36,049 bases of DNA, taken from contig JAJEDI010000009.1 in the NCBI GenBank assembly GCA_022821585.1, positions 1 through 36,049 of the forward strand, read 5' to 3'. Positions 1 through 6,831 of the stretch are shown piece after piece. Source of the stretch: Caldilineaceae bacterium (GTDB taxonomy: Bacteria > Chloroflexota > Anaerolineae > Caldilineales > Caldilineaceae). The stretch's first letter is position 1. Each line of letters starts with the position of its first letter. The notes beneath the pieces were generated by a model, which was not told the origin of the DNA, did no database searches, and saw only the letters and a program-made list of their open reading frames with translations. Both the position numbers and the translations under genes were made by a program.

Positions 1-257
1 ACTTACAACCGGATCAGACCACACAGTTCTCTGGGCTACCGGCCGCCAGCGCCTGAGGCCCTCTTGCCTGCCGAACCTGTCCCCGTGCCTGCCGGACTAA
101 CATAACGGGTGGTACAAACGTCGGGGGCAGGTCAGCCAGACGGGACCATCATAAGGCTGTCTTTGGAATGTAACAGAGATCGCAATCATATAGTGAAATG
201 CGTTCCCGTAAATACTAGGTTTTCACGGGAAGTCACCTCGGGATCCCCTGTTTCGTT

Positions 258-554
258 GTACCGATCCTCCCACACGTACGCCTCTCGCAACGGCTGAAAC
301 ACACCTGGGATGCGGCGCCTTGCAACCGCCTTCCCGGAATGTTCAGCCCCGTCTGGGACCACATACACTATCTCCCCTCCGCGTCGCCCCACGCACGGAT
401 GAATGACAAACCCGTGCACCCCATGCGCCCCGAAAACCCCAATCTGCCGCCGGATCTCGTCCGCATCCAGCTCATCATTCCAAAACCAAAACGGCAGCAC
501 CGAAAACTCCCTCGGCGGGTCGGCAAATGTGGCAAGTGAATCGTCCATGGTCAT
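258..554 (-). pseudogene. Chimeric fragment: glycosyl-hydrolase N-terminus joined to cupin C-terminus
   Basis: Reading from 554, the first ~56 residues (motifs such as FWFWNDELDADEIRRQI and GFVIHP) resemble the N-terminus of large rhamnosidase-like glycosyl hydrolases, which are normally many hundreds of residues long. From about position 385 the same frame continues as the C-terminus of a small cupin, with GAEHSG, VFQPLRE and YVWED matching the end of the intact cupin at 18397-18729. The intact cupin stops right after YVWED, whereas here the frame runs on to 186 as unrelated residues. The simplest reading is two gene remnants fused by deletion. The frame is open, so a short hybrid protein could still be made, but no function is assigned. 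The family match for the first part is from memory of the motif style. Confidence 0.6.
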
Positions 555-1100
555 GTCCCCGTATACAATGGCGGTTCAACGATGTCGGTCACGCTGTAGT
601 GTACTCCATCCCCAAGGTCCCGGCACATGCCGGATGGCGCATTTCTGGCCGAGCATAGTCGCAGCACCCAAAAAGTTGAATTCAGGGCAATTGCATCAAA
701 ATCAGTGATATATCGGTGATATAATAGCAACGTGCCGAACTGCGAATGGCATAACGGAAAGCGTATCTTCACTGTCACCAAGCCATGATTCCCGCTGGCA
801 GGGAATCTGAAGGCCAGGGAGGACCCTTCCCAGACTGGTAACTGCCCAGTACCCAACAAAGACAGCGAGGAAACGTGCGCGAAGTCAAGCGCCAAAGTCC
901 AGGAAAAGGCATACTGCCCGCTCTGACCCGTCTTGGCCCGACCTTAACCGTCCGGACACGACGCCCTGCCTCCCACCGCCAGAGAACCGGCCTGAGTCTG
1001 GCCGCTGCGACAGTCGTGGAGAGGTTGCCAGATCCGGGAACAGACTCCAGAGACGGAAAAACTGTTGCAAAAGCGTAACAACAACAAGAGCAAAATGAAA
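555..1100. other. Gap without a recognisable gene
   Basis: Short ORFs exist on both strands, but none has a recognisable motif, convincing ribosome site or the codon bias of the neighbouring genes. A TATAAT hexamer lies at 720-725, without a good -35 at normal spacing. I see no RNA gene here. Confidence 0.5.
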
Positions 1101-1106
1101 TATCGA

Positions 1107-1135
1107 CCGACTTAAACCGACTTAATCCGACTTTT
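1107..1135. repeat. 10-bp tandem repeat, CCGACTTAA-type
   Basis: Three consecutive units of about 10 bp (CCGACTTAAA, CCGACTTAAT, CCGACTTTT). The period is one helical turn, as in iterons or clustered operator sites, but no replication or regulator gene is adjacent. Confidence 0.7.
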
Positions 1136-1186
1136 CACGCGCTATTACGTTCAAACACGTCCCACCATGTCAGATTCCGTACAACT

Positions 1187-1338
1187 CTCGTCCAACGCTC
1201 ATACGAGACAACCAGCGCCAGCCAGGCCCTAACTGCAGCCCATCCGATAAATCCCATGAACTGCAGTTCAGACAACCCGTAAACGCTCGTAAACTCTCAT
1301 AAACGCTTGTAAACGCTCGTCCAACACACAGACGAGAA
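1187..1338. repeat. 10-bp GTAAACGCT array flanked by two CTCGT..ACGAG hairpins
   Basis: Four tandem 10-bp units at 1278-1317 follow the pattern (C/T)(G/A)TAAAC(G/T)CT. On each side lies a related sequence starting CTCGTCCAAC and ending ACGAGA (about 1187-1208 and 1316-1337), each able to fold through CTCGT/ACGAG. The arrangement is hairpin, array, hairpin. It may be a binding-site array or a decayed mobile-element end. The minus-strand ORFs across it are repeat-derived. Confidence 0.6.
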
Positions 1339-1439
1339 AGCCTGTGCCACACCACCAGCACAAACAGTCCGCAATGAATGAAATGCTCACATCAGCCCCC
1401 AAAGCATCTGCACCGAATCTGAAATCCGTCTCTTTCTCC

Positions 1440-1710
1440 GATGCCGGACGGCTCCTGGATTCCACCCTCAGCCGCTGGAGTACCAGGAACCCAGTCCACC
1501 GGCTCTTGGACGAGGACGACAGTCGCATCCGCCAGGAACATGCGCAGCACAACCTGCCCATCTTGCACCGCTTGGCTTTCAACCTCCTGCGCAGAGAGAA
1601 AGCAGCCTCCAAATCGGCACTGCAGCCAAACGCAAACGAGCCGGTTGGAAAGCTGACTATCCTCTGAAAGTGCTCTCCCGATTGGATGCGTATGCCCTGA
1701 AAATGACCGT
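1440..1710 (+). pseudogene. ISAs1-family transposase C-terminal remnant, frameshifted
   Basis: In the frame of 1344-1667 the peptide NPVHRLLDEDDSRIRQEHAQ followed by NLPILHRLAFNLLRREK matches the conserved C-terminus of ISAs1-type DDE transposases (family style: WGIENxLHWVLDVAFxEDxSRIR...NLLRxEK). From about 1613 the match continues in another frame as IGTAAKRKRAGW and DYPLKVLSRLDA, which is the usual tail of these enzymes. A few residues after LLD are missing and the reading frame is broken once. No upstream catalytic part or terminal repeats were found. This is a dead IS remnant next to the island's left edge. Family recall is from memory. Confidence 0.72.
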
Positions 1711-1810
1711 AAATATCAATCGAAAGTAGCATCAGCTAGGCCAGAACAGGCCGCGCCACGCAATTGCCGCATGTTCTGCCCGGATATGCCCACGAAAAAC
1801 AATCTGAAGA

Positions 1811-4800
1811 ATGAAACTGGAAGAACTCACAACCAACGCCGCTGTCGAGGGCGTCCTGGCAAACAGCCTCGTTACGGTGGTCAACGTGCAGTGGTACGGA
1901 GAAGACGCCGTCGAGCTGACCTACAAAACGCCCGCCGGCGAAGTCGCCAACGAGCTCCTCTACCGCGACGACGAGTCCCGCATCAGCGTCGCCGAGCAGG
2001 CCCGCCCCTGGAGCTTCGACGGCGACGGCGCCATCTTCCGCCTCGTTTCCGAGGCCCAGCGCATCCGCCTCGCCCACCTCTTCGACCCCCTGCTGGCCGT
2101 CCATACCTCAGACGTCGAGCCTCTCCCCCACCAGATCACCGCCGTCTACGAGGCCATGCTGCCCCGCTCGCCGCTGCGCTTCCTCCTCGCCGACGACCCG
2201 GGCGCCGGCAAGACCATCATGGCCGGGCTTCTCATCAAGGAGCTGATCGCCCGCGGCGACCTCCAGCGCTGCCTCGTCGTCTGTCCCGGCGGCCTCGCCG
2301 AACAGTGGCAGGACGAACTCTACCGCCGCTTCCAGCTGCCCTTCGAAATCCTCACCAACGACAAGCTCGAAGCCGCCCGCACCGGCAACTGGTTCCTCGA
2401 GACCGACCTCGTCATCGCCCGCCTCGACAAACTCTCCCGCGACGAGGAAGTGCAGCAGAAACTCAAGGCCCGCGACTGTGACTGGGACCTTGTCGTCTGC
2501 GACGAAGCCCACAAGATGTCGGCCAGCTACTTCGGCAGCGAACCGCGCTATACCAAGCGCTACCGCCTCGGCCAACTCCTCTCCGACCTGACCCGCCAAT
2601 TCCTCCTCATGACTGCCACCCCCCACAACGGCAAAGAGGAAGACTTCCAGCTCTTCATGGCCCTGCTCGACAGCGACCGCTTCGAGGGCAAGTTCCGCGA
2701 CGGCGTCCACAACGTCGATGTCTCCGACCTCATGCGCCGCATGGTCAAGGAGAAACTGCTCAAGTTCGACAGCACGCCCCTCTTCCCCGAGCGCATGGCC
2801 TACACCGTCTCCTACAAACTGTCACCCGAAGAAGATCAGCTCTATAAGGCAGTAACCCAGTACGTTCGCGAAGAGTTCGATCGCGCCGGCGCGCTCGAAA
2901 ACGACAAACGCGCCGGAGCCGTCGGCTTCGCCCTCACTATCCTCCAGCGCCGCCTCGCCTCCTCCCCGGAAGCGATCTACCGTTCCCTGCGCCGCCGCCG
3001 CGAACGGCTGCAGGGCCGCCTCCAGGAGTTGGAGGGACTGCAGCGCAAGGGCGAGACCGCTCCAATCGCCGCGCCTGCCATGCTGGCGCTCGACAGCGAA
3101 GACTTCGAAGATCTGGAAGACGCCCCCGAAGACGAGATCGAGGCGCAGGAGGGAGAGGTCCTCGACCAGGCCACCGCCGCCCAGACCATCGATGAGCTGC
3201 AACAAGAGATCGGCACCCTCGCCGGCCTGGAAACCGAGGCCGGGCGCGTCCTGCGCCGCGGCCGCGATACCAAGTGGCGCCAGCTGGGAGAGCTGCTCGA
3301 CAAGCTGTTCATCCGCACGCTCGCCGAGACCCGCGTCCCCTACGGCGCCGGCAAAATTGCAGAGCCCGTGCCCTCGCCCCAGCAGAAACTGGTCATCTTC
3401 ACCGAACACCGCGATACCCTCAACTATCTGCATACCCGCATCGCCGGCCGCCTCGGACGCGAACAGGCCGTCGTCACCATCCACGGCAGCCTGCGCCGCG
3501 AGGAGCGCCGCGCCGCCCAGGAAGCCTTCCGCCACGACCCGCAGGTACGCGTCCTTCTCGCCACCGACGCCGCCGGCGAGGGCATCAACCTCCAGCGCGC
3601 CCACCTCATGGTCAACTACGACCTGCCCTGGAACCCGAACCGCCTCGAACAGCGCTTCGGCCGCATCCATCGCATCGGCCAGACCGAGGTCTGCCACCTC
3701 TGGAACCTGGTCGCCTCCGAGACGCGCGAGGGTGACGTCTACGAGCGCCTGCTCGAAAAACTGGAGCAAGCGCGCCAGACACTCGGCGGCCAGGTATTCG
3801 ACGTGCTCGGCAAAATGCAGTTCGATGGCAGGCCGCTGCGCGAGCTGCTCGTCAACGCCATCCGCTACGGCGAGCAACCTGAGGTGCGCGCCCGCCTCAC
3901 CACCACCGTCGAAAACGCCTTCGATCCCGAAAAACTGAGCGAACTGCTCGAAGAGCGCTCCCTGACGCCCGACGCATTGGATTCCAGCCGCGTCCACAGC
4001 GTGCGCGCCCGCATGGAGCGCGCCGAAGCCCGCCGTCTCCAGCCCCACTACATCGAGTCCTTCTTCCTCGAAGCCTTCCGGCGCGTCGGTGGCCGCGCCC
4101 GCCAGCGTGAAAGCCGCCGCTACGAGGTCACACACGTCCCCGCCCCCGTGCGCAACATCGAGCGCACCGTCGGCGCCGGCCTACCCGTCATGCGCCGCTA
4201 CGAACGCATCGCCTTCGAAAAATCCCTCGCCGCCGGCGACAACCATCCCCCCGCAGCCTTGGTCTGCCCCGGCCATCCCCTCCTCGACGCCGTCATCGAC
4301 AGCACCCTTGCAAGCCATCGCGACCTCCTCAAGCAAGGCGCCGTCCTCGTCGACGAACGCGACCCCGGCACCGAACCCCGCGTCCTCTTCTTCCTCGAAC
4401 ACGCCATCCAGGACGCCAGCCTCACCCGCGCCGGCACCCGTCGCGTCATCTCCAAGCGCATGCTCTACGTCGAGCTTGACGCCGCCAACAACGCCCGCCA
4501 CGTCGAATACGCCCCCTACCTCGACTACCGCCCCCTGGCCGCAGATGAACCGCAACCTGAAGCCATCCTCGCCAGACCCGAATGCACCTGGGTCGGCGCC
4601 GGCCTGGAGCAGACTGCCCAGCGCTACGCCGTCGCCAGCGTCGTGCCCGAACACGTCGACGAAATCCGCCGCGCCCGCCAGCCGCTTCTCGACAAAACAC
4701 GCGATGCCGTACAGGACCGGCTGACCAAAGAGATCTCACACTGGGACCGCCGCGCCGAGGACCTCAAGCTGCAGGAGCAGACCGGCCGCACCAACGCCCG

Positions 4801-5377
4801 CCTCAACTCCGCTCAGGCCCGCCACCGCGCCGACCGCCTTGAGGAACGCCTCCAGAAACGCCTGGCCGAACTGGAGCTGGAGCGCCAGATCTCTCCCCGT
4901 CCGCCCGTCGTTCTCGGCGCCGCCCTGATCGCGCCCCTCGGCCTGCTCCGTGCCATGGCAGGCGAACCGCTGCCCCGCCCCCCTGCCGCAACCACCGACA
5001 CCCAGGCCGCCGCCGCCCGCGCCCGGCAAATCGTAATGTCCGTCGAACGCAGCCTGGGCTACGAACCCACCGACCGCGAGTTCGAAAAACGCGGCTACGA
5101 CATCGAAAGCCGCGACCCCGCCACCGGCCGCCTCCGCTTCCTCGAAGTCAAAGGCCGCGTCACCGGCGCGCCGGCCATCACCGTAACCCGCAACGAAATT
5201 CTCTACTCGCTCAACAAGCCCGACGCCTACATCCTCGCCATCGTCGAATTCCTCGAAGGCGACGACCACCGCGTCCACTACCTCCGGCGCCCCTTCCACC
5301 GCGAACCCGACTTCGGCGTCACCAGCGTCAACTACAGCTTCGCCGAACTGCTGGCACGGGCAGGGAAGCCCGCGTGA
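1811..5377 (+). CDS. SNF2-family helicase with C-terminal DUF3883 domain (DrmD-like)
   Basis: 1188 residues. It has Walker A (DPGAGKT, residues 129-135), a DEAH box (231-234), the LLMTATPHNGK motif III, and a C-terminal helicase lobe with ATDAAGEGINLQ and NRLEQRFGRIHRIGQT. This is a complete superfamily-2 translocase engine. The middle holds charged, coiled-coil-like stretches (about 395-480 and 1000-1045). The last ~110 residues contain RGYDIESRDPATGRLRFLEVKGR, typical of DUF3883, a restriction-endonuclease-like fold in defence proteins; the D...ExK pattern could be catalytic. The architecture resembles the DISARM helicase DrmD and helicases that accompany DUF1156/DUF499 genes. It starts with ATG after a weak AATCTGAAG site, and third codon positions are very C-rich. 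It is inferred to translocate on foreign DNA for the downstream system. The 824-bp spacer means co-transcription with the next gene is uncertain. Confidence 0.9.
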   Translation: MKLEELTTNAAVEGVLANSLVTVVNVQWYGEDAVELTYKTPAGEVANELLYRDDESRISVAEQARPWSFDGDGAIFRLVSEAQRIRLAHLFDPLLAVHTSDVEPLPHQITAVYEAMLPRSPLRFLLADDPGAGKTIMAGLLIKELIARGDLQRCLVVCPGGLAEQWQDELYRRFQLPFEILTNDKLEAARTGNWFLETDLVIARLDKLSRDEEVQQKLKARDCDWDLVVCDEAHKMSASYFGSEPRYTKRYRLGQLLSDLTRQFLLMTATPHNGKEEDFQLFMALLDSDRFEGKFRDGVHNVDVSDLMRRMVKEKLLKFDSTPLFPERMAYTVSYKLSPEEDQLYKAVTQYVREEFDRAGALENDKRAGAVGFALTILQRRLASSPEAIYRSLRRRRERLQGRLQELEGLQRKGETAPIAAPAMLALDSEDFEDLEDAPEDEIEAQEGEVLDQATAAQTIDELQQEIGTLAGLETEAGRVLRRGRDTKWRQLGELLDKLFIRTLAETRVPYGAGKIAEPVPSPQQKLVIFTEHRDTLNYLHTRIAGRLGREQAVVTIHGSLRREERRAAQEAFRHDPQVRVLLATDAAGEGINLQRAHLMVNYDLPWNPNRLEQRFGRIHRIGQTEVCHLWNLVASETREGDVYERLLEKLEQARQTLGGQVFDVLGKMQFDGRPLRELLVNAIRYGEQPEVRARLTTTVENAFDPEKLSELLEERSLTPDALDSSRVHSVRARMERAEARRLQPHYIESFFLEAFRRVGGRARQRESRRYEVTHVPAPVRNIERTVGAGLPVMRRYERIAFEKSLAAGDNHPPAALVCPGHPLLDAVIDSTLASHRDLLKQGAVLVDERDPGTEPRVLFFLEHAIQDASLTRAGTRRVISKRMLYVELDAANNARHVEYAPYLDYRPLAADEPQPEAILARPECTWVGAGLEQTAQRYAVASVVPEHVDEIRRARQPLLDKTRDAVQDRLTKEISHWDRRAEDLKLQEQTGRTNARLNSAQARHRADRLEERLQKRLAELELERQISPRPPVVLGAALIAPLGLLRAMAGEPLPRPPAATTDTQAAAARARQIVMSVERSLGYEPTDREFEKRGYDIESRDPATGRLRFLEVKGRVTGAPAITVTRNEILYSLNKPDAYILAIVEFLEGDDHRVHYLRRPFHREPDFGVTSVNYSFAELLARAGKPA

Positions 5378-5741
5378 CTGAAGGAGTCCGTCCTGCGGCA
5401 ATGCAATTACTTTAAGTTGAGCAACGCCATGGGCATCGAGAAGCGATCGATTGCTGCCAGACAACGCGGTTCCGATTGGCTGGGTCCCGGAAAAACATTC
5501 CGAATCCCGTGGCATTTCGAAGGCCGAATTCGCGCGCAGATGGAACTGAACGCTCCTTCATATCAGCGAGACCATTGCCGGGAAGTTGTCCGCAGACAAG
5601 GGGACTTCGTGTCTATTCGAGAAGGAGTTGGGACTCGCGGAAATCACCTGGCTCGGCGTCAAGAGACTTCCGGCTGCGCTAGGTGCGACTAGTGGGAGCA
5701 GAGAGTTCCTACTGAGGCTGAACTTGAGCCGCGCAATGGCA

Positions 5742-5799
5742 AAAAAAGAGACGCCCCGCAAGGGGCGTCGGGCCAATGATACTATCATTGGGGTAGTGT
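5742..5799 (-). repeat. Structured repeat copy A (two hairpins; minus-strand terminator-like)
   Basis: Two perfect stems: GACGCCCC (5751-5758) with GGGGCGTC (5763-5770) around GCAA, and CCAATGATA (5774-5782) with TATCATTGG (5784-5792). Read on the minus strand the GC-rich stem is followed by TCTTTTTTT, as in an intrinsic terminator. It is related to copy B at 5978-6090: 29 of 36 aligned positions match across the second hairpin. It could be the end of a small minus-strand RNA or a REP/MITE-like unit. Confidence 0.7.
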
Positions 5800-5977
5800 C
5801 CAAAGTCTAGCCTATCTCAGAGAATTGGTCAAACCCGATTTAGGATGAGACTCAATCAGGGGCCATGACAAAAGAGGATCGGAGATTGCAGCCCAACACA
5901 GGCAAGCAGTTGGCAAGCTGCTTTTCTCGTGAAGATTCCGGCTTTGACAGTTGAGAGCACCGCAGAGGCGCACAGAT

Positions 5978-6090
5978 AAGAAACGCCCCCGTTTGAAGTC
6001 GGTATCCATTTGGTCGCCCATTAAGGGGCGACTCACAGGTTGACCCGTTCAAGCGGGAGCGTCAGGCCAACGATATTCTCGTTGGGGTGG
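5978..6090 (-). repeat. Structured repeat copy B (long stem enclosing a hairpin, then a second hairpin)
   Basis: An outer stem of about 14 bp (5984-5997 with 6048-6061; one mismatch, one G-U) encloses a perfect 7-bp hairpin (GTCGCCC 6013-6019 with GGGCGAC 6026-6032). A second hairpin follows, CCAACGA (6067-6073) with TCGTTGG (6079-6085). Compared with copy A, one pair of the second hairpin changes from T-A to C-G on both sides, a compensatory change. On the minus strand the outer stem is followed by TTTCTTATCTG. Confidence 0.7.
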
Positions 6091-6201
6091 TAAAGCTAAT
6101 GTACAATATGGTTCACTTAATGTCAAGGATGAGTTCTTGAAATATCTCCAGCACGACAAAGGACTTGGCTCCTGACGCCTTGCACCAGAAGGGACGCAGA
6201 A

Positions 6202-6822
6202 ATGCAAAGGGTGACCGTTTATATTGATGGATTCAATCTCTACTACGGGCTCCAGGACAGAAAATGGCAGCGCTACCATTGGCTCGACGTGCGTCGCTTG
6301 TCAGAGAATCTGCTCCACCCTGGACAGAGCTTGGTTACAGTACGATACTTCACCGCCAGAGTGCACTCTGATCCAAATAGGCCAAACATACAGAGGCAAC
6401 AAGAGACATTTCTTGAGGCACTTGGGACGCTGCCGGATGTGAGTATCCACCTAGGCTACTATCTTCGAAAAAAGAAGACGTGCCCAAAATGTGGAGATGT
6501 AATCTGGATTTACGAGGAAAAAATGACGGATGTCAACATTGCATCCGAACTACTTGGAGATGCTCACGACAATGTCTTCGACACGGCGATTATAGTTTCC
6601 GCAGATAGCGATCTAGCCGGTCCGGTAACTACCGTTCTAAGAAGGTACCCAAACAAAAGAATGATTCTTGCTTTTCCGCCCAAAAGGGTCTCCCAACGTT
6701 TGCGACAGGTAGCCACTGCAAACTTCATCATAGGTCGCAGGAAATTTGCGGAAAGCCAACTGCCAAACCAAGTCACCAAATCCGACGGCTACGTCCTGTC
6801 GCGGCCGTACGCCTGGAGCTAA
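6202..6822 (+). CDS. NYN-domain (PIN-like) putative ribonuclease
   Basis: 206 residues. The N-terminus VYIDGFNLYYG (D9, N12) and the later DTAIIVSADSDLAGPV (D135, D137) are the hallmark acidic motifs of NYN/LabA-like nucleases. D110 in EEKMTDVNIA is a likely further metal ligand. C94/C97 (CPKCG) form a single Cys pair. NYN proteins are generally metal-dependent RNases; the target here is unknown. It lies 9 bp upstream of the methyltransferase start and downstream of the structured repeats. It has lower GC and no strong third-position C bias, unlike the helicase before it and the methyltransferase after it, suggesting separate acquisition. The start is ATG after GAAGGGACGCAGAA. It may be an RNA-targeting effector of the island or an independent insertion. 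Confidence 0.85.
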   Translation: MQRVTVYIDGFNLYYGLQDRKWQRYHWLDVRRLSENLLHPGQSLVTVRYFTARVHSDPNRPNIQRQQETFLEALGTLPDVSIHLGYYLRKKKTCPKCGDVIWIYEEKMTDVNIASELLGDAHDNVFDTAIIVSADSDLAGPVTTVLRRYPNKRMILAFPPKRVSQRLRQVATANFIIGRRKFAESQLPNQVTKSDGYVLSRPYAWS

Positions 6823-6831
6823 GGAACAGGA

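Larger units (their letters stand above)
5378..6201. other. Spacer between helicase and NYN gene, with structured repeats
   Basis: This 824-bp stretch has no recognisable gene. A frame at about 5550-5740 (ISETIAGKLSADKG, then FEKELGLAEITWLG) reads protein-like but has an upstream stop and no family match, so it may be a remnant. Two structured repeats (listed separately) occupy 5740-5800 and 5978-6096. Base composition is lower in GC than the helicase gene. Confidence 0.6.

Noticed and set aside
551..895. Minus-strand frame of 114 codons
   Set aside because: No recognisable motif, no ribosome site, composition unlike neighbouring genes.
1268..1732. Minus-strand frame of 154 codons
   Set aside because: It runs antisense to the ISAs1 remnant and ends in the 10-bp repeat array, so its C-terminus is repeat-derived.
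2822..4135. 437-codon minus-strand frame inside the helicase gene
   Set aside because: Shadow of the helicase reading frame; Ala/Gly/Glu-rich with no motif.
5586..5810. 74-codon plus-strand frame between helicase and NYN
   Set aside because: Its middle reads protein-like, but it continues into repeat copy A and has no family match or clear ribosome site; at most a remnant.
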